This document shows positions 46,801 to 58,300 of a stretch of DNA of 64,000 nt, piece by piece. The DNA lies in the NCBI RefSeq assembly GCF_032854445.1, contig NC_088300.1, positions 53,604,984-53,668,983 of the forward strand. Reading direction: 5' to 3'. Position numbers and translations under genes: made by a program. The notes beneath the pieces are model-generated. The model was not told the origin of the DNA and searched no databases. It saw only the letters and a list, made by a program, of their open reading frames with translations. Positions within the stretch are counted from its first letter, which is position 1. Each line of letters starts with the position of its first letter. This DNA is from Liolophura sinensis (lineage: Eukaryota > Mollusca > Polyplacophora > Chitonida > Chitonidae).

Positions 46801-48381
46801 GCCTAGTGAACCGTGGTCGCTAAAATGGCGAGCCCGAGCATATTTAACTGGTCATTCAACGCCATTTTGTTTCTTGCTGAGATTTTCTTGAAGCAAACAA
46901 CACATTCATTCACAGACATTTCCCTACCTTCAGTGATGGTTTGTTGTGCCATTTTTAGCTGTTCCAAAAAAAGTGAGATGTTTTCATCAGCTTCTTCCAT
47001 GTGGTGTTAGATTTCATCAGGACAAGGATAACAAGGTGATCTAGCATTTCTCCATGTGACTGGATCGGAATGCTCAGAGCTATCACTCAAACTCCTTCTG
47101 TAAACGGTCATAGATTCTTGGTTCAAATTTATACCATTGTAAAATAAATGACGTCTTCCATGTTGTGTAAATTTACATTGGTCTCTGTTCACTTACATAC
47201 ACTGCACCTGATTTGTTGTCGGCTGGCTACTAGCCCTAGGTACATGCATATACATTGTGGGCAGGCTGACATTCTCGCACTTATATTTTAGAAATTGAGA
47301 TTATTTCTGCTGCCAGTGCATGTCCTAAGAACTGTAACTCAAAACTGGACAATAAGGAAAATAAAGCACTCACGGGCTAACAATGTCGTCATTATGTAAT
47401 AATTGTGTCTGCCGTCATACATGCAAAATATTTTTGAGTATGGCATAAAACACCCATCAAACAAATAAATAAATACGTGTACATATAACTTGATGGAGAA
47501 ATGGAAACTGTTTAAGTAAGGGTTCTTGTAATTTGCTTGAGATGTTATATGCTGTGAGTTCAAGCCCAGCTCATGCTGGCTTCCTCTCCGGCCATAAGTG
47601 GGAAGGTCTGCCACCAACTTGCGGATGGTCGTGGGTTTCCACCTTTTTCTGCTGATTCACATGTATTTATGCTCATGACCATCAGTGTCAACAAGTACAC
47701 AGATAATGCATACTCAGGCTGTATGTAAAGAAACTTTAACCTGTAGTCTGTTAATCTGTGTTATCCAGGTTTCAGTAATTTGATACATGACATAGCTAAA
47801 TGTCTACAACATTATATCAGTATTATTTTCTCAAAAACTGCTTCACAACACAGGGATAGGTGCAGGTGCCTCTTTGGCTCAGTTAGTTAGCGAGCTAGCA
47901 CAGCGTAATGGCTCAGGAGCCTCTTACCAATAAGGCTGTTGTGAAATCAAGCCCAGCTCATGCTGACATCGTGTGTGGCTGTAAGTGGGATGGTCTTGCA
48001 GCAACTTGTGGATGGTCATGGGTTTCCACTGGGCTCTTCCCGATTTCCTCTATCCATAATGCTCGCCACCATCATATAAGTGAAATATTCTTGAGTATGG
48101 CGTAAAACACCAATCGAATAAATAAATAAAAGACCTCTGGCTAAAGTCCTTGGTCTACTATGTAACCACCTACCAGGTGTATAACCGCGATCGAACTGTT
48201 TTGTTTCAGTTTCTTTCCCAAGTTTGACTTGACACGACTGGTCCAAGGCCACACACCTGTCCTGCGTAAGCTGAGTAGTGACATTGAACTACGACAGGCT
48301 TACCAGACCGTCTATTGTCAGCTGTTCCAGAAGTACATTCAGGCTCAGAAATATGCCCCAATCCAGTCAGGTGTCGCATGA
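43892..48381 (+). CDS. NOXRED1: NOXRED1-like NADP-dependent oxidoreductase, with a frameshift
   Basis: The family has a pyrroline-5-carboxylate-reductase-like Rossmann domain; its substrate is not known. Exons: 43892-44091, 45083-45283, 45553-45896, 46052-46250, 48210-48381 (stop TGA). The dinucleotide-binding motif is clear: VKIGILGCGRLGSHLA, then EISTRRPELL as in vertebrate NOXRED1. DVLFLCVLPSQLHLV, LLNFTNIIKP, ALEKPSVVEKTSPL and FFPKFDLTRL follow in family order. ATG at 43892 is the first in frame. Two oddities: in the third exon the frame must shift between about 45774 and 45800, because the match changes frame after NIIKP; and exon 1 ends in phase 2 while exon 2 needs phase 1. Either small assembly deletions, an unseen exon, or gene decay could explain these. 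Confidence 0.85.
44092..45082 (+). other. NOXRED1 intron 1, possibly hiding an exon
   Basis: Exon 1 and exon 2 phases do not agree, so a small exon may lie here. I did not find one with good acceptor, donor and open frame. Otherwise ordinary intron sequence. Confidence 0.35.
46803..47192 (-). pseudogene. Antisense open stretch interrupted by one stop
   Basis: Two minus-strand frames, 47192-47007 and 47000-46803, are the same reading frame separated by one TAA and two codons. They include YRRSLSDSSEHSDPVTWRNA and FLEQLKMAQQTITEGREM, which look protein-like. No family was recognised. It could be a decayed gene or transposon fragment, or chance. Confidence 0.25.
47412..47476 (+). mobile_element. 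SINE tail fragment
   Basis: CCGTCATACATGCAAAATAT, TTTTGAGTATGGCATAAAAC, ACCCATCAAACAAATAAATA. Confidence 0.6.
47540..47645 (+). mobile_element. SINE head and body fragment
   Basis: GTGAGTTCAAGCCCAGCTCA (B-box like), TGCTGGCTTCCTCTCCGGCC, GGGAAGGTCTGCCACCAACT and GCGGATGGTCGTGGGTTTCC. Its 3' half is missing and the sequence changes abruptly at about 47645. Confidence 0.7.
47650..47865 (+). repeat. Duplicated block, copy 1 (in NOXRED1 intron)
   Basis: GCTGATTCACATGTATTTAT through TGTGTTATCCAGGTTTCAGT matches 48757-48895 almost base for base over about 140 bp. The end ACTGCTTCACAACACAGGGA matches 49081-49103. The middle is shorter than in copy 2. Confidence 0.9.
47866..48130 (+). mobile_element. 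Near complete tRNA-derived SINE
   Basis: The A-box-like TGGCTCAGTTAGTTAGCGAG is followed by a B-box-like GTGAAATCAAGCCCAGC. The body has GGATGGTCTTGCAGCAACTT, GATGGTCATGGGTTTCC, ATAATGCTCGCCACCATCAT and ATTCTTGAGTATGGCGTAAA, and the tail is AATAAATAAATAAA. It is the best copy in the window and lies 80 bases before the last NOXRED1 exon. Confidence 0.85.
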
Positions 48382-48756
48382 GGGGACAGTCATGAGCACG
48401 CACAGGCATGGGGAAAGTGGCATGAGCACACAGAGGCATGAGAGTATAGGCCTATGAGGCACAATCATGAGCTGTTTGTATTGACAGTATTTTACTGGAT
48501 AAACTGGATATCAGTTATCTTCTATTTCTTCAGTATTGCAGCAGCATTTAAAGGTTGAAATGTCGATTTGTGAAAATGAAAGACACAAACAAGTTTTAAT
48601 GTAAAGCCAGAAGTATTAGCATGGCTTGATCATTTTGTTACTCAGGGGTATAATGTAGTCTTACACAGATTGTGAACTGCCTTACATATAGAAGGTCTGA
48701 TTTATTCCAACAACCTGTGCTGTTCATATTCAAGTTACCTGAACGGTTTTTATCTG

Positions 48757-49106
48757 CTGATTCACATGTATTTATGCTCATGTCCATCAGTGTAAACAAG
48801 TACACAGATAATGCATACTCAGCCTGTATGTAAAGAAACTTTAGCCTGTAGTCTGTTAATCTGTGTTATCCAGGTTTGAGTAATTTGTTACACGTATTTC
48901 TTAAATTACAAAATTCCTGTGATATTTATTGTTGTTGACTTTAATTTATACACTCATTATCAAACTTGATAATAAAATTACCATTTGTACTAAAACATAT
49001 ATCCTTCTGTTGTGTGATGTAGGCAAAGTCAAATATGCGATTGTTGTAGACATAGCTAAATAACATTTTATCTCCTCCAAAACTGCTCCACAACACAGGG
49101 ATAGTT
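48757..49106 (+). repeat. Duplicated block, copy 2 (downstream of NOXRED1)
   Basis: The left part 48757-48895 and right part 49081-49103 match copy 1. About 150 bases in between, including a candidate AATAAA at 48971, are absent from copy 1. Confidence 0.9.
48971..48976 (+). terminator. Candidate NOXRED1 polyadenylation signal
   Basis: AATAAA about 590 bases after the stop codon. It lies inside duplicated block copy 2. Confidence 0.4.
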
Positions 49107-49574
49107 GCATATGTGCTTGAAAGCCGTCCCTCATCTCTCCCCAGGATAAAACGTGATGAAAATGGTGACAGGGAGGTCACTTCTCATCAACCACCACGAG
49201 GTGTACATTACATGATAACTAAGCTATCATTGCTATGCACACTCATTCAGCTACAGTTGTGACAGGTCATGTGACCAATCTGATCACCACCAGTGAACTA
49301 TTGGAATCCTGATCCTACTAGCTTGGCTGTGGCTTTAAGTCAGAAGGTTTAACAGTTGCTTGACATAGGGAGTGGAGGGGGTGGGGGTGGGGTCATTTGT
49401 TTCATTGATTGGGCTTTTATATCACTTTACTCATGATGGCGTCTCCTGTAGCAGGCCAACATATTTATAGTGCTGCCTCACTTCAGCGCCATTCCGCACA
49501 CACACCAGACATGACACCACACCCGTCACATTATATCAAGAATGCTCAGCTACAGAAGAAATACTGTTACACGA

Positions 49575-49645
49575 TCAAAATAAAATAACCGCAGAAAATA
49601 AATAATCACAAAAATAAATAATGACAGAAAATAAATAATCACAGA
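49575..49645 (+). repeat. AAATAAATAATCACAG short tandem repeat
   Basis: CAGAAAATAAATAATCAC recurs with small changes about four times. Confidence 0.75.
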
Positions 49646-49667
49646 ATCATTTGGATTGAAAACAAAT

Positions 49668-49673
49668 TTTATT
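49668..49673 (-). terminator. Candidate PPP1R37 polyadenylation signal
   Basis: TTTATT on the plus strand, which is AATAAA on the minus strand. It lies at the border of a stretch of AAATAAATAATCACAG repeats. Confidence 0.35.
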
Positions 49674-50689
49674 ATTGCAGTTCTATTCACTTCAGCCATG
49701 AACACAATGTTAGAGCCGATTGCTTAGTGTATCACAATCAGCTGAAAACTGGAGTGTACAAGAATAATAGTCACCTTTAACACATCTGTATACCCCCAAA
49801 TAACAGCAAGAAAGATAAGGAGAGGAAGAAAATATGGAATGAATGTTTGCAAATTTCAGCCTCACCTGAATTGTATAAATTGTAGATTTAAAATCACAGG
49901 ATGAAAAGAAAAAAAATCATGCATCTTAGCTATATCGTAAACGACTTGGCTGCAAGTACACACTATAATATCGCAAGAGTTCTGTTTTCCTAGCGTCCTC
50001 TCCACTTAAATGCATGTTTGTATGCATAGCTGAAAACTACAAAAGTCTAATCAGTAAAGGTTTTCTATAGAATACAGGAAAGAATAATCGTCGGGTTATA
50101 CTCCCAAGACAAGCTCTGACAAAAAAAAAAAAACCAAGATCCATTTTCTGAACGCAAGTTTAGCACTATGGTAATCACACAGAGCTAAATTCATGATGTA
50201 ACTTACATTATCGAATCATAGTGCTAATAAAATATCCTGGCAAACCTACAAGTTGGCAGGTCTTAAGCTAAGATTATGTTTCACTTTTCATCATACTGCT
50301 CTGCCAAAGAACAATTTTTCAGCAAAGCCAACACATAGCCTTCAGTTCACAGTATCAGGGCATACATGTGTTACACTTTTCCAAACCCGCAGAAGATGCT
50401 TGTACGACAAAGACAGCACTCCCACATACAGGGCAAGTACAGCTGACAACAATATTCCAGTCTTGTGCAAACACCACTTCTGGCCAGTTCATGGCAGGCC
50501 TACTGTTGACACACTGAATAGACCTGAGGTACACCTTGGGATTGTGAAGATGAAACATACGAGGTGTACTTTTGTAGATGTTCAGTAGAATATTTTAGAT
50601 TTCAGTATCATTCCACAGCAGAGACATGGATATGTACATGTGAGTGCAATTTAGACCCATAGATTGAAATTATCAACCCACCATTGATA

Positions 50690-51180
50690 GAGTCACTATC
50701 AACCTGAATCTACTAACCTGCAGCTGAATGTATCAACGTGCAGCTGACATGGCTGAAAGTATCAGCTTCAAGCTGGAGGTAGGAACCTGCAGCTGCAGGA
50801 ATTAACCTGAAGCTGAAAGTCTGAAGCTTGAGGTATCAACCTGAAGCTGAAAGTCTGAAGCTTGAGGTATCAATCTGAAACTCAAGGTATCAACCTGAAG
50901 CTTGAGGTATCAACCTGAAGCTGAAAGTCTGAAGCTTGAGGTATCAATCTGAAACTCAAGGTATCAACCTGAAGCTTGAGGTATCAACCTGAAGCTGAAA
51001 GTCTGAAGCTTGAGGTATCAATCTGAAACTCAAGGTATCAACCTGAAGCTTGAGGTATCAACCTGAAGCTGAAAGTCTGAAGCTTGAGGTATCAACCTGC
51101 ATGTGAAGGTATTACCTCATAAAGGGAAGTCTCAGCCTGCCCCTGGAAATATCAGCCTATTGAACGTATTAACCTGCGGC
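50690..51180. repeat. Minisatellite, 74-bp period built from ~20-bp submotifs
   Basis: The block CAATCTGAAACTCAAGGTAT starts at 50871, 50945 and 51019, an exact 74-bp spacing. The unit is made of variants of GGTATCAACCTGAAGCTGAA. Diverged single submotifs extend to both sides, roughly 50690-50810 and 51100-51180. Confidence 0.95.
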
Positions 51181-51281
51181 TGAAGGTGTCAACCCGTAAT
51201 GATGTACATGTAGGCCTATCAACCTACAGCAGAACAATTTTACCATTAGCAAGTACATATTTATATATTAATCCATGACTG

Positions 51282-51409
51282 GGGCTGCTTGCACAAAGCG
51301 ACTGTAGGCTAAGTTGAATGTAACTACCATGGCAACACATGTTAAAAGCATACGTTGTCATGGCAGTTACCGTCAACTTAGGCTACAATCGCTTTGTGCA
51401 AGACAGCCC
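51282..51409. mobile_element. Palindromic foldback element, about 128 bp
   Basis: The left arm GGGCTGCTTGCACAAAGCGA, TGTAGGCTAAGTTGA, ACTACCATGGCAAC is the near exact reverse complement of the right arm at 51353-51409, with a loop of about 15 bases. Partial relatives occur at 30065-30140 and 34715-34830. Confidence 0.85.
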
Positions 51410-54400
51410 AAGGAAGTGCAGACTTTGCAGTTGGAAGATATGAAATTTAGCCTTAGTACATTACACAGCAATAAATTAATATTTAACAATACACCTATAT
51501 GTAAGTTATATCACTGACTGCCTAATAGTCAATCCATATGACCATTCACAAAAGCTCCTTTCATTTCTAATCAGTTAAAAGAGTCAACAATAAAAACAAC
51601 AATATTTGCCGACTTTCATGGTCTTGTTCATTCCTTTGTTGTTGTCATCATGCAAATTTCCACTTCATCACGGTCCACAAATCTTTTAATAATTAAACTG
51701 ATACTGTTCTCTTTGTAATTTTAATATTTGATGATTGTCTTGGTGTAACATGAACTCTCCTAACAAATATAGTGATGATAGAGATATTTATATACGTGTA
51801 ATCTTAGCGTCATCCCACTGATACATGTACAGATACACTGCATTACATACACATACCGGAATAGACAAAACCATAAAAGCTGGTGTGCACTTTCAAGCCA
51901 AGGTGATATCTGTGATGGTCTTTATTGCATAAGTATGTGCAACATGTATGTAATCTGCATGACGCCCATGACAATGATTAACTTCTAAAACCTACTGGGA
52001 ACACAAATCAGTCTGTACATGACAGGTCCAAATTCTGCTGTAAACAAGTAGAAATCTGACTCCATGAATAAATGGGGAATATGTTTTGGGGACTAGTTCA
52101 TTGAACCACTTTAACCATCATAATGCATGAATACTGCCAGACTATGAACTATATCCAGATGGAAAAATGGGCATCACAGGGGTTATGTCAAAATATCATG
52201 GCTTGTATTAAACAAGTGTTGGCAAAGTGCCGTAAAGAATGGACGGTCCAGCCGAGTGAAAAACACAAGATTACATGATATTCATGGCCTCTTGAGAAAT
52301 CACCAGTTACTTATGGCCAAACTTTGATAATAACTGACCCAACTGAATGTATATATTTATTTGTTTGCTTATTTTAATTTTTTTTTTGCCATTTTCCTGA
52401 AAAGTATCAAATGTGCTCTATTAAAAATTTTCTGTACAGAATTTCTAAGCGATCAGAAAGAGGCAGATGGTCTGGCTGTAAACCTACCCTCAAAATAAGT
52501 AACATGTCTGAAGATAACATTGTCTGAAGGTAAAAAGAACTCATGAAATCGTTTTTGTGCCAAATTTAATTTAGATTCCCATATTGTGGTCGTGTTAGAC
52601 AAAAATTGTCGATGCACTAGTGCACACAAATTTGCGGCTGCAAAGGGTAAACACTTTTGGGTGCAGTGGCTAAAGGCAGGTGCGTATGAGCACCCATGCA
52701 CCCTTAATTTTGAACCCTGAATACCTGTACCAGTCTGTCATATAACTTCTGCTAGAAAACTCTACTCTATTATATATACAAGTATAGGCAATTACAAGCT
52801 TTTACATTGCATAATCAATGAAAATCTACAAAAAGTGATCATAAATGAAAAGCAAACAACACAAACAGCAGGAAAGAAATTATAAACACAATTTGGAAGA
52901 CAGGGATAAGGAGCAAGGAATTTGCTAAACACAATGGCACATTGGTCCTTCTATTTCTGTCACTTTATATCTGAAGACGAAAGATTTGCACCAAGAGATC
53001 ACTCTGGAGCATAAGTGGTCAAGTTTTGAGACAGATATTCTCAAGCATGAGAAGCACACATACTGGCTTATGTTTCTCTGACAGCGAAAAAAGTATCATA
53101 AATTTTCAAGCCTTTGGTCCATAAACCTAAATATTCGCCTTTGTCTGAAGACGACAAATTGTGTTCTATAACTTGGACCAACTTAGAACGTCACAGAAAT
53201 TACAAATTTTTCATCTAGGTTACTCACTGCTCATATAAATGAAATCTTTCTGCACTGATACTTTTTAACTAGGTTGTGAACGAATGAAGTCTAGAATTAA
53301 TCAATCTGAAGGATGAAGAAACTTATAGGATTTTCCTAGTGCATTCTACATGTTTCCTGTGGAAAAAAGGGAGGAGCTGTACATGCATGGTAAAAAACTT
53401 TTACTAACCAACATTCTGCAAAGCAACAGGCTTACATATATATATTTAAATAGGAAAAACAGCCACAAAAAAGCACTACACAAGAATTCTATAAGGCACA
53501 TCTGCAAACTTATTAATGCCCAGCAATTTGCCCAATCAGGTTGATAACAACATCGGACTGTTACAAGATTAGTTAAATACCAATTTCCCATCATAAGAAC
53601 TACACATTCTCTGTCCCAGTCACCATTCCTGTTACAATAATCTGTTTATCACAGATGCTCGGCATGCAACACACTGTCAAGTTATTTGCAAATTTACTCT
53701 TGCATCTAATCTATTTACTTATATAGACATAATGAGTGTACAGATAGAATTTCACCACACAATCCTATTAGTTAAGTGCATAACTACTGTACACAAGAAA
53801 GAAACACGAACAAAGAAAACCCAATTTTTTAGGCTCATTATAAAAGATGTCATACTTAATATGAACCCTTATAACTTCTTTCAGACTGACCACTATGCAT
53901 ATCTTTTAACAACATTTTAACAAAAAAGTTCAAGAATGACTGTTTTCTCAATACATGCTGATTTCACACTGAATAAGACACTATTTAACAACCCAATGAA
54001 GATGATCGAAACAGAAGAGGGGGGTAAAAATAAAATTGCAGCACATATTCATAGCTACCAGACCTTGCTTTTTGCAAGAGAGCACATGTATGGATATCAG
54101 TCAGAGTCAGATCAAATGTATGATTAGAGACGGTCTGTCAGTAAATAAAGCAAATGGCAAGGGAATGTATAATTGTTTTCATCCTTTCATGGTAGAATTC
54201 AATTTTTTATCAGAAAAATACTGTTATGTCAGGTTTTTCTGGGTGAACTGGGACGATTGTCTTGTTGATCATATGCAAGTCTTTTGGATGACTGCAAATA
54301 CTGAGAGTGTTCAGCATGAAAATGTCATACAATCATGTTTTCCCTTGGCCTGTTCAAATATTACCCCACCATCTAAACTAAAAAGTCTTTGTATTGAAGC

Positions 54401-55044
54401 GAAAATATGTGTAATTTAGTATAGAGGGGCACTTAATTTAATAAATAGAAACCTTTCATTTTCATTTTGTGATTTAGGACAGTAACATGGGCAAAAAATT
54501 GTTTCCAAACCAAATGATACCAGATAAAATAAAAAAATACTAACAGATTCGCTCGGGAAATGTATAGATTTGACAAGAAACACGCAGCAATTTTTGAAAG
54601 GTATACAACATCATCTTTAAATGGCAATTTAATGCAGAGCAAAAGCAAGCAAAATTTATACTAAGTTGGGCACTCCACTATCTGAGGTTGAAACATTTAT
54701 CAGTACATAAATGGTATAGGGTGGTAAAATTAAATTCATATATATTCAGCTTTAATTTTTTCTACGGTGCTAAATCATCAAGGAACAATTGCATTGTCAT
54801 TACTTATTATTACTTCAGATCTGAAACAAAGTCACAGAAAGATCAATGTCTATTATAATTAAAAAAAAAAGACAAAAAAAAAAAACACCATAAACAAAAT
54901 TTTAAAATACCTTTTTTCAAAAACACTATACAGTACTCTAATATGTACACAATTTACATTTTGAGTTCAAATTTATAATACAATATATATAGATATACAT
55001 CTCAAATAGTAGGTCTGTATGTTTATAGTCATATGCATTTACCT

Positions 55045-55066
55045 ATATATATATATATATATATAT
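55045..55066. repeat. TA microsatellite
   Basis: An uninterrupted ATATAT run of about 20 bases. Confidence 0.9.
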
Positions 55067-55382
55067 CTGTGTTTTATACTTGAGATAACAACAACCAATA
55101 GGATATGATACACTATGGCAAAAAACGATTTTGTATGTTATGAACACTTGCCGACATGCAAATGAATCTGATCAACATACATGTACATGTAGTTAGTTCA
55201 TCCAGTTTGAAAAGTCATCAAAGTTTAGTCCGCATTCAATCTTCACACCACACTCGCTATATGTACATGTCTCTTGCTTCCCAAACAACATCCTCCAGTC
55301 TTTAGTGAAGTCAAGTGGCTATCTCCTGTATTTATAATCCTTCCTTTTTCTCTGCACATGTCAGGTAAAGGTATTTGAAAGA

Positions 55383-58300
55383 CTAGGTCTGTGTAGAGTT
55401 CTGTAATGCTTCATGTAGCACTCTATCGGCTGGGAGATCAGCCACTGAAAACAGATATACAGGCATCTTTGCTTGAATAAGATCACCACATTTACCCTTC
55501 ATCAATACTTCGATGAATTAAGTATTGAAATCCTACAACCTATTGAATCCTTCTTTCTATTTAACTGTTCATTTGCCTGCTTTTTAGCCTCAACAGGAAT
55601 ATCTATAGGTCACACTGTTTATGTATGTAAATCAATCAAATTGTTGAAATCTTACTTTTAACATACCCTACTTTTTCAATCTTTTGGGACACCCGACCTG
55701 CTAATTTTAGTCAATATATATGTAATTGCAGCTAGAATATTGAATTTCTTTTTTCTCACATGGTTAGACCATCTAATTGGCAATACACTCAAATCTTTAC
55801 TTTTCCCAAAGGCAGGTTAAGAAATGTAATATTCTACTTTCAGCACTACTAATATCTGTCCCAAAAAATAGAAGAATTAGGGTAGGTCATTCACTTTATA
55901 AGAAGGGGCCCAAGGTTAAGATGACACATCTACTGAAAATTTGTGCTTGTTTATGCCACGCTCCTGAAAATGATGATTTCAGTTAAATAATGGCTATGGG
56001 ATTATGAGAGACCAGTCAAAGTGCTTTCCCCTTCAATTCTATGCACCAATATGTATCTACTGGCACCACAAGTATCAATGTTATGAAGCCTTTGGTACGA
56101 TTTGACCTTGCAGTTACCCAAGACACATGTTGGAATCACCAGTGACCAGATTTCCACAACACTGCTACATAACAGGTCTGCCCACTGCTACATAACACGT
56201 CTACCCACTGCTACAGAACAGCTTACATGTAAACTTTTCAACTTTATTCTTGGTACTTGTTTACATTCAAATACAAGTATCCGTTTTTTTTATTATGGAA
56301 AACATGACTACACACAAAGCTGAAACACATACATTTCAGTACAGCAGTTAATTTGTATTTTAATACATACTTTCTAGTTTCAGATCCACTGCGCATCAAA
56401 TAAAATATTATATAAAAAAAAAATAAAAATGACAAGACATGTAGCTATATGTATGTCTGTTTTATGACATTTCTACCGCATAAATGGTGACCACAGATAT
56501 TGTTATGGTATGAAATTACGTAGACATTATTTATGAGGCATACATACGTCCTGTAGATGTGTTGAAGACCTTACCCCCACTGACTGAGGCTAGCATGGCA
56601 TCTAACTCCCTCTCAAACTCATCTGGGGTGGTTGCATCCTCTGTAACCAACACAGCAGAACACAAATCACTGAAAGAACGAGAAACTGTTACACAAGATG
56701 TGGTATCGTACTCGTGAAGATCAACCCGCAAGTTCACACAACTACCTATTTCTTACAAATCTGGACCTGTTTGCTGGACAATATATTGTACTACAATACT
56801 AGGAAATCTAGGATTTTGAGCAAAAAATCTATATTAGCTAGTACATCAAATCCAATTTTCTTTATTTACCACAAAAAGCTTAAACTATTCCCTGGCAATA
56901 AATACTCACACCTGTACAATTTATAGTGTTGAAATGATTCTAATGTTTGACAAACTTATATTCTGGCCTCTTTATAAATTTTAGGGGCTTTATTGTTGAT
57001 TTACACAATTTGTCAATTGACAAAGCCACAGGATTAGAACAACTGAAGAAACCGCACTTAAAATGGTTGGATTCATAGAAATGCCAAAAGACAGAATAAT
57101 GTGTGGTAAGGGAGCAAAAAGGTCATATAAGGTAAAGCTGTTATCCTACCAGATACATGTACACTATACACAAGTTTAATATCCATGTTACATATCAACA
57201 CACAAACCAGACAGACACACAGAACTAAAGGGATATAAGCGTAATGTCCCACATTCCTATATCATTCGTAGTCCGTAAAGGGTGTTGTTCCAAGTCGATA
57301 ATCGCAAGATCCATTTCCAAAACAACGTTTAACACTAGCTCCCAAAGACAAAGGTATGTAAAAAATTGTACAAATAGAAAATAAAGCCAGTAACACACAG
57401 GAGAGAAGCGGTCATCAGTTTCAATGATGCCGGGCAGACAATTCAAAATGAGTCTAAAATTCATATATACGGCTAAGCTGCAGACGTCTAAAGAGGAATC
57501 TAAAACTTTTGACAGTCTTAATTTCAGCTTGCTTTCTATTTCAATACTATAATTTGTTGTGAAGTATTCCTTGCGTGCAAAAAATCCAGATTAATAAAAC
57601 ATACCAATGGGATAGAAATTATGTTTAAAATTGCAGGCAATTTTTATCTGAGCATTTCACCACTCTTTTATGAACTGAGTCTGATTATTAAGGTTTCCAT
57701 TTTTTATTATTTCAGGATTATTATAATAACCTTCATCTACATGTAACAGTATGCTTCCATATTCATTATGTATTTTTATTATTTTTTCTTCTAATAATGT
57801 TCAACAATGCTTCCACAATCAGGCTTGTGGCTGTAGGAATTTGGGCACACAAAGGGGGAAATCAGCGCACAGTTCAAGATAATGGAGAGTTTTAATAGTG
57901 CCCCAACAAATTAAAATGTCCATTTACATGTACTTCTATTGAGGTACATGTAACTCTGCCATTTACATATGCTCTTTTAGGAGAAAATTGTGTCAAGATG
58001 GGACTTTTGTAAATGGCTAATTGCAATTTTTAAAATGGCACCAGCTATTTTAATTTTGTGAAGTGATTTGGAAATCCCAGTATCAATGTGATACAATTTT
58101 TTCACCACATTCAGGGAAATTTAAAACACAGCTATGAATACATAAAACTCGTTCAAATCCATAAATTCAACTCTTGCAAGATCTTGTTACATTTTTGCTA
58201 CGCTCAATGGCTAATATGGTTTTTTTTACATTCCGTTGCATACAAAATGGTTTTCGTTACATAACCTAGGCTCAAGGTTTCTGACCACAAATATTAATCG

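Larger units (their letters stand above)
46251..48209 (+). other. NOXRED1 last intron, repeat-rich
   Basis: It contains SINE pieces (47412-47476, 47540-47645), one near complete SINE (47866-48130), a block duplicated downstream of the gene (47650-47865) and an antisense open stretch at 46803-47192. Confidence 0.65.
49668..55382 (-). other. Candidate PPP1R37 3' UTR (long)
   Basis: No coding exon was supported between the PPP1R37 stop and an AATAAA on the minus strand at 49673-49668. AT-rich repeats follow the signal. If this is the end, the UTR is about 5.7 kb and contains the 74-bp minisatellite and a foldback. Closer ends are equally possible. Confidence 0.4.

Noticed and set aside
47866-47950. 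Functional tRNA gene
   Set aside because: A- and B-box-like words are present but no cloverleaf with a proper anticodon arm closes. It is the head of a SINE.
50690-51180. CRISPR-like repeat array
   Set aside because: Repeats are contiguous with no unique spacers and the genome is eukaryotic. It is a minisatellite.
54036-54419. 127-codon plus-strand open frame
   Set aside because: No recognisable motif, no good splice context, and it lies opposite the presumed PPP1R37 3' UTR.
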